Counted from the stretch's first letter, positions 23,101-34,030 are shown. The stretch is 64,000 nucleotides of DNA from Acanthamoeba lenticulata (GCA_002179805.1 NAVB01000758.1:49633-113632); one strand, 5' to 3'. A program made the numbers and translations. Notes: generated from the letters alone by a model not told the origin.

Positions 23101-26100
23101 CCAGCAAAAGTTTGACGAGTTCAAGCAGGAGGTCTTCCTCATGAAGTGCGTCCCCCCCCCCCTTCTTCGCCTGCCTGGTCCATGATGATGCTGACGTCAT
23201 CATCCTCGCCGGCGATGACGTCAGCTGCTTCAACCACGAGAACGTCGTGCGGCTGTACGGCATCGCGCAGAACCCGCTGTCGATGGTGATGGAGTTTGTG
23301 CCGTCGGGCGACCTGCGCCACCTGATCGAGCCCTACCTCAAGGCCAAGGTCGTCTGCAAGCACGACTACAACCAGCATCTGGCCATCTTCAGCGCCCAGC
23401 TGGCCGGCCGCGAGCGCGAGCTGGCCATGGACGTGTCCACGGACGACACGGTGCTGATCCACAAGGAGGACGGCCCGCTGTGCTTCATCGAGACCAGCCG
23501 CTCGGAGCGCGGCTTGTTCCCGGTGGCGTGCCTCCGCAAGCGCACCCCGCCGCTGAGCGACGCGCAGATCCCGTGGTCGCTCCGCTGGAAGATCGCCCTC
23601 GACATCGCCAAGGGCATGCGCTACCTCCACTCCTTCAAGCCGCCCATCGTCCACCGCGACCTCCGCTCGCCCAACGTCTTTGTACGCCACTTGGCCCGGT
23701 CCGCGCCCGCGCTCCGCGACTTGTGTGCTGACGTGCGTGCGTGCATGTGTGCGTGTGTGCGGCGTGCGCGCGTGTGTGCGGTTCCAGTTGATGAACTACG
23801 ACGCCAACGAGCGGGTGACGGCCAAGGTGGGCGACTTTGGCCTCGCGCGACACGTCGACCCCAAGCTCTACGAGGCCCTCGGCACCTGGCAGTGGCTCGC
23901 TCCCGGTACGGCCACCACCACGATGCACTGCCCAGCTGCCCCTTGCCTGCAACCCCCGAAACTAGGGCGCTTGATCTGACCTGACGCGACGGGCAGAGGT
24001 GCTGCGAAACGACAGCGAGTACGACGAGCGGAGCGACATCTACAGCTTCGGAATCGTCCTCTACGAGATCGCCTCGCGCCTCACGCCCTTCATCGACGAG
24101 TACTGGTTCCGGTTCCTCCGTAACAACTACTTCCAGAAGATGGACTGCATCCGTGCCATCATCCACGAAGGTCCCTCGCCCACCAATCATCCTCCCCAAA
24201 ATTTTATTTATTTATTTATTTTTGCATAGTTAACATTCTTGATTTTTATTGGCCTCAACATACGAACAATCGCTGCAGGCTGCCGGCCGACGCCACCGTT
24301 GCCACACCTGTGCCCGAAAGAGTTCACCACCCTCATGCGGTACGTCGAGAGCACCTTGGTGAGGCGTGACGTGGCATGATCTGGCATGACGTGGACCGGT
24401 TGGCGTGGACGTCCACCATCCAGGGAGTGCTGGCAGGAGGACCCGTCGCTGCGCCCGTCGTTTGCCGAGATCGTGGAGCGGATCACGCGGTACCTGGGCC
24501 AGAACGACGACGACATCAACTTCAACCTCAGCCCCACCCCGTTCGGCTTCTCGCCCACGACCTCGCTCCCCTCCTTCTCGTCGCTCGACCGCGACACAGT
24601 CGGCGCGACGGAGGTGGCCGCCGACGCGAAGCCTGACAACGGAAATGAGAAGAAAACCGAGGGAAACCACAAGGGAAAAGAGGCCACGTCAGCATCCGCC
24701 GCGAACGGCAAACACGCGCAAGGCACGACCGGCGAGGAGGAAGCCAAGGCCGACGACGGCGGCGAGGACGGCGACAAGGAGGAAGCCGAGGCCAAGTCCG
24801 AGGCGCGCAAGCTGTTCGTGTGGAAGGAGACCCCGCGCCGCGGGCCGAGCCCGTCCGTCCAGTGCTTCCTCAAGGTGGAGAACCAGGTGTGGGTGGGCGA
24901 CGGCTCTGGGAAGGCCATCCTCTACGGCCACATCGTACGGCTCTTCCCCCCAAACCTGCACATACCACACATTCCTCACATTCCTCACATTCCTTGCGCA
25001 CACGAGCAGTCGGGCGTGCAGCAGGACGAGTTCAAGGCGGCGCGCAAGCGGGCGCAGGTCAACAGCCTCATCGCCGTCGACGACACCGTGTGGGTCGCCA
25101 CGGACACCCTCATCCGCGTCTACCAGCTCAAGCGCAAGGTCCGCCCGCTGGTCGCCGCACACGCGCAGACGCATGCACACACGCACACGCGCAAGCAGGA
25201 AACTGACGCATGACATGTGAGCGCAGAAGAACAAGCAGGAGTGGAAGAAGTTAAAGACCCTGAAGCGGCACAAGAAGCTCGTCTCGGGCATGCTTGCGGT
25301 GCCGGACCTGTCCGCCGGCGGCCTCCAGGTGTGGACCTGCGACATCGCCGGGACGCTCCTCACGTGGAACACCAAGGTTGGCCTCCCCCCCCCATGCCTG
25401 GAATGCTTGCCATTGCTGTCGGCATGACGTGGCATGGACTCGACCTCACACAACCCGCACATGCTCACGCGCGTCGAGCAGAAGCGAAAGGACGAGCGGG
25501 AGGTGGTGGTGAAGCCCGGCGAGTCGATCTACTCCATGTGCGTCGTCGATGGCAGCAGCGTGTGGATCGGCGGCCTGACCGACATCTTCCGCGTCAACCT
25601 CCTCGTACGCCTCCTGTCCCTCCCGGACCGCAGCCATGGGCCGCCCTTGCGCAAGGTGCTGACGACGCTGGTGTGTGTGTGTGTGTGCGTGCGTGCAGAC
25701 GTGGGAGATGATGCAGTGGCGCGCGCACAACACGGCCATCACGGGGATCGTGTGGGAGCCCAACCAGCGGCTCGTGTGGACCACCTCCCACGACCGCACC
25801 GTCAAGGTGTGGCAGCAGGCGAGCGGGCTGGCGTCGCCCGGCCTCGTCGTGCGCGAGATCGACGTGGGGAGCAGCTACGGGACCTGCCTCACGGCGCCCA
25901 TCCAGACGTCGTTCGTGTGCGTGGGCCACACCGACGGCACCATCTCGGTGTGGGACGCCCGAGTACGCCGCATCTCGTCTTCGTGGTGTGTTGGTGGTGA
26001 CGGCGAACATGTTTGTTGATGGTTGCTTGTTTCCGCAGACACACAGCAAGCTCTTCGAGTGGAAGGCCCACAACAACGACGTGCAGGCCATGCAGTATGT

Positions 26101-26197
26101 GGTGGACAACGACACGGGCTACCTCTGGACGGGCGCCCTCGATGGCACCCTCTCCATCTGGGCCCACAACCAGCGGGCAGCTGGCGCCTCTTCATAG
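17128..26197 (+). CDS. Roco-family kinase: ankyrin-LRR-Roc-COR-kinase-WD40 (LRRK-like)
   Basis: A very long gene with about thirty short exons; only domain order is given. The start ATG at 17128 opens MASIFRDTQEQLKEL. Ankyrin repeats follow at 17468-19850, often one per exon (SALHEACFRGF, TPLHVACDKGYEDMARLL, TPLHYAANTG, SPLHWACKKGFSNVARAL). A short LRR segment (VRELDISDNDINTLPTWL; LWLSGNPLQSIPVEV) spans 19918-20260. The Roc GTPase domain begins at about 20290 with P-loop GRECVGKTSLL; the switch-region exon reads FQCYDFGGQVIFYPTHQFF and a later one VPVIVVGTHID. COR follows (21550-22910). The kinase domain (22985-24510) has GRGGFGAVFKG, AIK, HRDLRSPN and DFGLARH. The C-terminus is WD40-like (24820-26197). 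In Roco proteins Roc-COR controls kinase output. Dictyostelium has relatives, and human LRRK2 has the same core order. The kinase carries an SH3-like insert (see findings). AATAAA lies at about 26243. Confidence 0.88.
17685..17706. repeat. (GT)n microsatellite in a Roco intron
   Basis: A run of TG dinucleotides inside an intron between two ankyrin exons. Similar GT/CA tracts occur in introns at about 25670-25690, 27305-27325 and 62745-62765. They appear neutral. Confidence 0.8.
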
Positions 26198-26315
26198 TGC
26201 CCCGCACATTATTTTGGTACAAAAAAGAAAAGAAATAATTTTAATAAAAGCAAAAAAAAAATGAAAAGCGGTTGCCCAAAGACTTCGAAGCCCTTCATTT
26301 TTTGACACAAACAAG

Positions 26316-26683
26316 ATGACAGACAAGGCGAAGCTGTTTGAACAGAAGATAAAGGAGTCAGCTCCAGGCTATCGCGCGCCTGACGCCAGCGGCCCCGCTC
26401 CTACGCGCCACGCTGACGGTACCCCGTCAGCCGGCGGTCTCAAGGCCAAGTACCTCTCCCCTTCCATCCATCCTGGTACTGCGGTTTTCGTGGCGCTGAT
26501 CCAGCGTCGCCTCACGGCGCAACCATCAGGTTTGAGAAGCTGGCCAACCCGGACCCGCCCAAGGCCACGACGGGCAAGGTGGGGTGGTCCGATGACAAGG
26601 ACCAGGGCCGCAAGAAGGTTCACCAGCCGGGCTACGACCCCACCAAGCCCCCTCCGCCCCGCTCGCTCGACTCGCTTCCCTGA
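26316..26683 (+). CDS. Small basic/proline-tailed hypothetical protein, 95 residues
   Basis: Two exons, 26316-26449 and 26530-26683, join in phase (donor GTACCT). The protein starts MTDKAKLFEQKIKES and is predicted largely disordered, with a central GGLKAKFEKLANP and a C-terminal PPPPRS that could bind SH3 or EVH1 domains. AATAAA at about 26717 is 34 bases after the stop, which supports a separate transcription unit and not a Roco exon. The LKAKFEKLA block recalls short amphipathic helices such as actin-monomer binders, but it is not the Acanthamoeba actobindin I know. The function is unknown. Confidence 0.55.
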
Positions 26684-26828
26684 CCTTGTTTGTGTGACAC
26701 ACGCAAGCTGTGCATCAATAAACTTGTACAATCAATCTTCTTTCATCTCTCTGTGCACCAATACACAAGCGAGCCCCAGCAGCCGTGTTCCATCAGCCAC
26801 GGCCGCCGTTGCTACCGACACCGCCAGC

Positions 26829-28163
26829 CTAGTAGGGGACGACGCTCCCGTTGATGTCGCGCACGCGCCCGCAGGCGAGCGAGCAGTACGTGCCCACAAG
26901 CCGCACGTACTCGCCGTACCTGCGCGATCGAGATGGAAAGAGAGTCAGGAAGGAGAGCTCTTGTTGTTGCCTCGAGACGTCTCCTGTGTTCCAGCACGTA
27001 CCGAGCGCTGCGCAGGGTGCGCGGGTAAGCGCGCACGACGGGCGCACGGCCGTAGAACATCCGCCCGCAGTGCGCGCAGGCCTTGCGTCCACGCCCGCGC
27101 GTGTGCTCGGGGTCATCCTCCTCCTCCTCCTGGTTGCTGTTGGTCTCGTCGGCGTCGAGAGGCGGCGGGTGGCCGGTCGACGCCGAGGCGCCCGTCAAGT
27201 AGTCCCGAATGTGCAGCGGCACCAGCGCCTCGTAGTCTGGCGCGCCTGTGAGGTGATGGCGACGATGACGACGATGATGGTGAGCATCACCACCAGCAGC
27301 AGGAGGTGCGTGTGTGTGTGTATATGTATGTGCGGTACTGGTGACGCGGTGGAAGAGGGCCTCGTCCGCGACGAGCGCATTGCAGCAGGCTTCAAACAAC
27401 GTGACTAGCCGCGGACGCAATACGCGCACGGCCGGTTTGAAGTCGCGCTGCCACGGGTTGCACATGATCTCCAGGTTGAGCTCTGCGTTGAACACAGTTC
27501 GTCGGTCAGGAAGACCGCGTGCGTCGTGCAAGGATGTGCACGTGCCTGGGTGGCGCTCGACGATGGAGGCGGGGAGCCACGTCAGCTTGTTGTACGACAC
27601 ATTGAGGACCTGCAGCGGGAGCTCGCCCAGCTCGTGCGGCAGCTCTGTCAAGCTTCTCGAGCAGCAGCAGACGTCAACATGCCGCTGGTCTGTGCACGGA
27701 AAGGAGGAGAGGCCTCACGTACTTGTTGTGGGCGACATCGAGAAAGGCCAGCGTGGTGAGGAGCCGAATGGCGGACGGAAGCACGCTCAGCTCATTACGT
27801 GGGATGAGCTGCCGGAGCACGTAGACCTCTCCCAATGAGTCATCGTGCGTCATGAAGTGAGCTGAGTGTCGTAGTACCAGCGTGTGGAGGCCCCGGATGT
27901 GGAAGAAGGATGCCGGAAGTGCGGTGATGCGGCGGTAGGCGCGACAGTCGAGCCTGGCCCACAAAGGGTGTGGGAAGAGAGCGCGCACAGTTTAGCGCCA
28001 AACAGTGGTTTTTGAGCAAAGAAAAGGGCAGGATGCAAGCGTACGTGCGGTCCCACGCGATGCGCTGGCGCACGGTGAGTTTGGAGATGCGCGCGATCCG
28101 CTTTTCCAAATCCCTCTTCTCCTCTGCTTGGGTATGAGAGCCAAACCGCGACAGAACGCTCAT
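26829..28163 (-). CDS. Leucine-rich repeat protein with C-terminal paired cysteines
   Basis: Start at complement(28161-28163), MSVLSRFGSHTQAEEKRDLE; the first exon ends in WDRT at a GTACGC donor. LRR exons follow: ITALPASFFHIRGLHTLVL; NELSVLPSAIRLLTTLAFLD; LTELPHELGELPLQVLNVS; KLTWLPASIVERHP. An LRR-capping region (NLEIMCNPWQRDFKP...LVTLFEACC), a histidine- and acid-rich linker, and a tail with CAHCG and YCSLACG then follow; the two cysteine pairs could bind one zinc ion. The layout resembles LRRC58-type LRR proteins of animals, whose C-terminus also carries cysteine pairs; that likeness is from memory. The last exon ends VRDINGSVVPY. The gene diverges from the YEATS gene; start codons are about 212 bases apart. 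Confidence 0.65.
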
Positions 28164-28375
28164 CCACACAACGCGTGAGCAATCTTCTTTTTGTAGGTAC
28201 CTTCCGCCAGGAAAATGCCACAGTTTTCTTTTCCTTTCGTCGCATTTTTGGCGACAGCCTGCTCCTTCAGCAAAGAGAAGGCAGAGAAAACACGAGAATA
28301 CAAAACCTCTGGTGGCCACAGAGGCGGGACAGCAGCAGCAAGTCAGCGAGTAGTGACAACCAACGCCACCGAACG

Positions 28376-30266
28376 ATGCAGCAAACGGACAAGCGGCGGT
28401 GGCTGGTGTACGGCAACCGCCACAGCCTCAGGGAGAACTGCACAGAGAACAACAAACATCGGTGGACGGCCTTCGTGGAGCCTGGGGGAGAGTGGGCGGA
28501 AGGAGAGGCTGTGACCCGCGTCCGCTTCACTCTTCACCCCACCTTCAGTCCGCCCGAGGTCACATGCGACTCGCCTCCCTTCGAGGTCACCAGAAGGTGC
28601 GCGGCTGCCTGCGTAAGAGGCGCATTGCAGGTGAAGCTCACCATGGTGGCGAGTAGTGGGTGGGGAACCTTCACAGTGCGCATTACCGTGGAGTTCACGG
28701 GTGGTGACGAGCTTCTTCAGCTTGAACACGAGCTTTGTTTCGATGGCGAAGGTCGATGGTCCAAGATATCGCTTCCCTATGACGCGTCAAGCTTGCTCGA
28801 CCCACAGCGGCAGAAGAAGAAGAAGGGGAAGAAGAAAAACAACGATGGGTTCAAGAAACAGGAAACAGCACTCATCCGACAAGACAAGGAGCTGTTTAAG
28901 GCCATCGTTTCTGGCGATCCCCAGAAGCGTCTCGATGTACGTCAGCCAGTCTTGTTGAAAGGGGAGCATCAAGCTGAGCGAGGCTGATATGCTGTGGCAA
29001 AGATGGTCAGGCCTATCTTGTCCGCCGACACCATCAACCAGCTACTCGAGGGCGATGCACTACACAATAGTCAGCGCTACCAGGGACAGGCCGTCACCAT
29101 GCTCCACCTCGCCTGTCTGCTGGCCGACAAGCCGCTTGTAGAGGCTTTGCTGCGGGCTGGCGCAGACCCCAACCTCCCCTCGACAAGCCTCAGCCGCAAC
29201 TACGAATACACGGCTCCGAGGGGCCAACACTACGGATGCGACTTCTTCGGGCAAGCGCGTAGCGCTTCTCTACACGCTGACGGCGCCACAGCCCTCCACA
29301 TCGCGCTCTTGTGTCGGGACTACGCTCTTGCCCAGAGGCTCGTGCAGGCCGGGGCGCAACCGTGGCTGCTCGCGCGCAGAGTGAGACGGTCCAGGGGCAG
29401 CCACTGCTCCTCGTTCAGCTTTGAGGGCGCGCAAGTCACCGCCCTTCACATGCTCTGCTTCGACCGAGCATCCGAGCAAGACGACCACCGAGCCCGCCAG
29501 GCCGCGGTACCCAACAAAGAAGAGACCAGGGCGCACAAGTCCCTCCTGGCCGACATCATCAAGAGCCACAACGCCGCTGGGAGCAACATCAACGAACTTG
29601 CTGGCAGGTGCGGAAACTCGTCGACGCCTCTCTTTACGCTTTGCTCACCACAAGCTTTCGTCGTTTGGGGCTCCACATAACAGCTTGTCGCGTTCATCAG
29701 GCAGGAACAGCCCAGACAACGGCACGTCGTCGTACGTCACTGTCACCAACGCCACGGCCCTCCTCGTGGCCATCCTCTCGGGCGGCGGTCACAGCGATGA
29801 GAGCAGCGGGACGTCCAGGCGCCTGGTGGACGACTTGCTGGCCATCGGCGCCGACCCGGCCATCGCGGGATCGAGCTCCACGGGGCACAACTACGACGGC
29901 CATGCCGGCAGTGGAGGCAGCAGCGAGGATTGGCGCGACGTCAACTGCCTCCACGTCGCTATTCTGCACCACAACGTCGCGCTCGTGCGTAAGCTCCTGC
30001 AGGTGGAGTCAAGCAGGGACAAGCTGCGGTGTGCAGCGATGACCATCCAAGAAACAAAGCTGCCACACCGCAGCGGCTTCGACTGGCACGATTACGATGA
30101 TGATGACGAGGAAGGCGGTGATGACAACAACAACGAGAAGGGGCGCCGCAGGAGAAAGGGCAAGAAGGCGCAAGTCACCACCACATCCTTCACCGCCATC
30201 GACCTCGCTCGTCGCAAAGCAGCAAACGAGGAGATCTGCAAGCTGCTCGAACAGGCTGCCTCATGA
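28376..30266 (+). CDS. YEATS-domain and ankyrin-repeat fusion protein
   Basis: Three exons, 28376-28936, 29003-29607 and 29705-30266, join in phase to 575 residues. Residues of about 5-130 fit the YEATS fold: RWLVYGN, HRWTAFVE, VTRVRFTLHPTFSPPEV, SPPFEVTR, GWGTFTVRITVEF and LEHELCF, in the order of GAS41/AF9 domains. These read acylated lysines on histone tails. Here the domain starts the protein, followed by a lysine-rich linker and ankyrin repeats (TMLHLACLLADKPLVEALLRAG; TALHIALLCRDYALAQRLVQAG; NCLHVAILHHNVALVRKLL) with acidic and basic inserts, ending at LLEQAAS. An optional 34-base in-exon segment (28597-28630) looks intron-like (GTGCGC...GCAG) but its removal would break frame. The N-terminal ATG is chosen because the YEATS motif begins just after it. 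Whether it acts in chromatin or the cytoplasm is unknown. Confidence 0.68.
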
Positions 30267-30377
30267 AATGTACCAAAGACTCTCAAGAAGGAATTTAACA
30301 AATGTTCCGTCTTGTTGTTGCTTCTCTGCGCCTTTACACTGTTGTTGTTGAAGAAGACCAAAGGCGTGAGGAGGCCT

Positions 30378-31668
30378 TTACGAGGTGTCCATGTCGCCGT
30401 CCTTCTTGTCGTCGCCTTCCTGTCCCGAGCTGCCGCCCTGGCTTGATCCACCGCCTTGCTGGCCTTCCTCTTCCCCCTGCTGCTGCTGGCCGCCGGCCTG
30501 GGGCTGCCTCTGGGCGTTCTCCTGGAGGGCGCGCAGGAAGGCCTGCACGCCGCCGCCGGCCGCCGAGGGCGGGAGGCCGAGGGCCGGGAGCACGTCGGCC
30601 AGCGCGCCGGACTGGAGGGCCGAGTTGAAGGCCTGGATGGCCTGGTGGAACTGCGGCGAGCGCACCAGCGCGCGCAGCTCCTCGGTGGTCCGCTGGCCCT
30701 CGGGCAGGTAGGGCATGAGCTGCTCGGCGACGGCCGGATTGCTCAGGAGCGGCAGCAGTGCCTCTGACGTCATCACCGAGCTCAAGTCGACGTCCTCTGC
30801 GGCGCCGCTCTGGCCCGCGCCGCCGGCGCCGCTCGCGGCACCCAGGTCGCGCAGGATGTTCTGGAGCTGCTGCTCGCCGATCGTGGCCTCGCTTGAGCGC
30901 GCAGGAGTGGTCGTTGACGTGGTGGTAGACGATGACGGGGTAGGGGCGGCGGCGCTGCTGCGCGTGGCGGCAGGCTGCTGCGTGCCACCGGCGGCACCGC
31001 GGGCCGCACGACGGGCACCACCGCCACCACCAGCGCCGCCGAGGCCGCCCATGCCGAGCATGGCCATGAGCTGTTCCTGGCTCATGCCCGCGAGGCCGGC
31101 CATGCCACCGGCGCCAGCGGCGTCGCCGCCCTCGGCGGGCGGGCTGTTAAGGGCCTTGTTGACCTTCTCGCACAGCTCGGCGTCCTTCTCCTCAGAGGGC
31201 TCCTGCATCCAGAAGAACAACCGCCGCTCGGTGGTCTTCCATTCCAGGAGGTAAACGCGGCCCGTTGTGCACTGCTTGACCCTCTTGAACACAGCCTCAT
31301 CAGGGAAGATGATCAAGTCCTACGCAAACACACCCAATGAGTTGGCCCAATTCGAGCGTGGTTGCGCGCGAAAGAAACGAGGGCGGTACAGTTTCAACTT
31401 CGCCGGTGGCTCGGTCCTTCCACTTGAAGTGCATGAGCTGATCGTCGCCCGTGTTAACTTCGATTTTGCCCTTGCGCTTATCAGGTACCACCATCTTGCC
31501 TCTGATCAGCATCTTGCCCGCACGAAACTCAACCAGAGGTTTCTACGTGGAGACCTTCAGTCAGTCTTTCAATCCAACCAAATCCAGGGTTTAATGCCAC
31601 ACAACGTTGCAGCATACGTTTCGCGTGCTGGGCGCAGAAAAGATTGATTGCACTGTTGGTGTGGTCAT
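30378..31668 (-). CDS. ADRM1: Proteasomal ubiquitin receptor Rpn13/ADRM1
   Basis: Rpn13 sits on the 19S regulatory particle, binds ubiquitin chains through its Pru domain and recruits the deubiquitinase Uch37. Exons complement(31618-31668), (31390-31542) and (30378-31319) join in phase to 381 residues. The small first exon ([17 protein letters not shown]) was placed because it reads directly into [11 protein letters not shown], the conserved start of Pru. Pru landmarks follow: [40 protein letters not shown] and [13 protein letters not shown]. After a Gly/Ala/Ser-rich linker, the DEUBAD region ([37 protein letters not shown]) binds Uch37 in other species. The end, [10 protein letters not shown], matches the acidic C-terminal tail of the family. 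It converges with the YEATS gene; the stops are 111 bases apart. Confidence 0.93.
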
Positions 31669-31936
31669 TTTCAACGTGTGTGTTTAGAATTGATGAATTC
31701 GCTCTTCGCTACAGAGATGGTGCGCCAGTGCCAGCCAACGCTATGCTGTCTCAGTGTCGACACAGTGTTTTCTATCTTTCTTTTACAAAAAGAAAAGATC
31801 GAAAAAAGTCAAAGCAGAAGATGCCAACGTTGGCAGCGGTAGCGTACATTTGGTGCTTTGTTCTTCACAACTGAAAGAGTGACTACAAGCGTGTTCGTCC
31901 GTTCTCTAGCTCTCTAGAGATAATTATTTGTTGAAA
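31669..31936. other. Intergenic gap
   Basis: 268 bases between the Rpn13 start and the membrane-protein stop, both on the minus strand. It should hold the Rpn13 promoter. The short open frames here are not gene-like. Confidence 0.3.
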
Positions 31937-34030
31937 TCAAACCGCCTGCATGGCGGCGGACTGGGAGAAGTTGACTGCAGCAGCGCGACTCGAGTCGAAC
32001 TGCTTGTTCCTGTTGCGCCTCCGTCTCCAGGCGATGAAGAGCGCCGCAGCCACGCCAGCGGCGACACCAACCACGGCCAGAGGGACAGCGACAGCCACCC
32101 CAATGGCCAGGCCGGTGTCGGTTCCTGCGGATGGTCCGCCGTTGTCGCTGTTGGAGCCGAGGAGAACGCCCAGACCGAGACTCGGGTCGTACTCGAGCAC
32201 GCCCTCAAACGCAGGGAAGCGCAGCTCCAACACGAAATCGAGCTGCTTGCTGTTGTCGTCGTTGGCGTTGGCCGTCTCGAGCGTGAGCGCATGCTCGATC
32301 GAGGCCAAGTAGCCGTCGGAGGACGCGTCGTTGGTGGTGATGAGGACAAAGTCAAACACTTCGATCCGGGCCACGGCTCGCCCGCCGGTCGCCGCGCCAG
32401 AGCCGGCCGCCTCGAGCAGCGGGACCAGGTAGGTGGTCATGTTGGCCCGCGGCACGCCCGGCTGCCGCGTGATCGTGGCCCGCGTGTCCGCGGACACCTG
32501 GGACGTCGCGGGCAGGAGGCTCGTCAGCCTGTACCGCATGACGGTGGCCTTGCCGCCTTTGGTCGAAGCGTCCGTGGACGCCAAGCGGATGGACCACTTG
32601 AGCGTCGACGGGGCGATGTCGAACGTGTGGCCCACGAATGACCCGTTTGTGGCGGTCTTGTGGAAGCCAAACGTCTGCTCGACGGCGATGTCAGCAGACT
32701 GGGCAGCATAGACGTAGGCGGTGGCCGCCCCGGCCGCGTCGTTCTCCGACTGGTTGAGTTGCCTGCTCGTGAAGCCTGCAGGCAAGGGGCGGGAGAAAGA
32801 GAGGTGAGCATTCGCGACGTTAGCTTGTTTGTTCTTTGGATTCTTGCAACGCACCAGTCAGAGACGACGCCGTAAGAGGGTCAGCCTCGCCGACCTGCAG
32901 CGAGTCGAACTGGGCGCTCAGCGAGACCGGAACCGCGCTGGTTTGGTTTTGGGCTGTTGTGGTGATGAAATGAGCAAATGGCCTGACGAGGGAAGTGGAA
33001 GAGGAACAAGACACGACGTACCCAGAAGAAGGAGTCCTGCGGAGAGGTCCACTTGGGCGGTCGTGGTCTTGAAAGTCGACGTCACGCTGATCACACGCAT
33101 GGCCTCAGCTGCTGCGGGCGAGGGAGAACCCGAAGGCGATGGCGAAAACACGACCGAGGAAGAGGGCGACAACGATGGCGAAGGCGAAAAAGATGGCGAA
33201 GGCGACGCCGAAGGTGTAGGCGACAGCGAGGGAGAAGGCGAAGAGGACATGGACGGGGAGGGCGATATTGAAGGTGAAGCTGAGGCAGAAGGCGAAGATG
33301 AAGGCGATGGCGAGGAGGTTGAGGTCACGTTCACTTTCCCTTCGCTGGAAAGAAGAAAGGCGCCGCTCGAAAATGTGCTCCACGACAGACTTGACGTGGC
33401 GCGATAGGCGAGACCGAGGAACGAGACAGCGGTGTAGCTCGAGAGCAGGGCGACGGTGGAGGTGTCGTTCAGGCTCACATAGTTCCAGCTGCCAGCGTCC
33501 TGGGTCGTGACGACGAGCCAGTAGCGGCCGGCCGCCAGGCTCAACCCCACCCCGTTGGTGGTCGGTGGTGTGGCGGTGAAGTTTGAGGAGGTGTTGGAAC
33601 TCAGCGTCATAATTCCGTTCAAGACGGGCGTCGAGCTAGGCGACCCGTTGTCGTCGGCGTAGATGATCACGCTCCCCACGCCTCTCGCGCCTGAATTTTG
33701 TCCGGTTGGTGAGAAAAAGAGCGAAAACGATAACAGTCGAAGAATGGCGCACTAGCGAAAGGGGCATTGATGCTGGTGATGACGACGGTTTGGTTGACGA
33801 CTTTGAACCGCTGGGCCAGGTAGGGCGCCGTTCGTTTTCCTGCCACGCCCGCCTCTAGGTCTGATATAAAACAGTTTTACAACGTGAGCAATTGCGGCAT
33901 GCAATAGAACTGGTACCACTTTGCCGAAGGGGATGATGTGAGGCCTCATACTGGAGAGCAGGACGGCAAAGGCCGTGGGGAGAAGAACGGCCCACACGAG
34001 TAGAAGAAGGGTGACGGAAGCCGGAGGCAT
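31937..34030 (-). CDS. Secreted type I membrane protein with Ser/Pro stalk
   Basis: Start at complement(34028-34030), beginning MPPASVTLLLLVWAVLLPTA, a signal peptide with probable cleavage after TAFA. The first lumenal part (33420-33680) is beta-rich with N-glycosylation sites (SNTSSNFTAT; LNDTS) and the phrase AGRYWLVVTTQDAGSWNYV, similar to cell-surface beta-sandwich modules. A stalk of SPSPS-type repeats (about 33120-33320) resembles a mucin-like spacer. The second lumenal region (32100-32800) contains VGHTFDIAPSTLKWSIRL and VARIEVFDFVLITTND. A transmembrane helix (GLAIGVAVAVPLAVVGVAAG) and a short basic tail (WRRRRNRNK) follow, ending QSAAMQAV. At least three introns split the gene. No enzyme motif is seen. 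It probably acts as a surface sensor or adhesin; that is inference. Confidence 0.65.
33120..33320. repeat. Tandem GGCGAAGGC-type coding repeat (SPSPS stalk)
   Basis: A degenerate 6-12-base repeat of GGCGA(A/G) units, read on the minus strand as alternating Ser and Pro codons. It encodes the stalk of the type I membrane protein. Such tracts vary in length by slippage. Confidence 0.75.
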
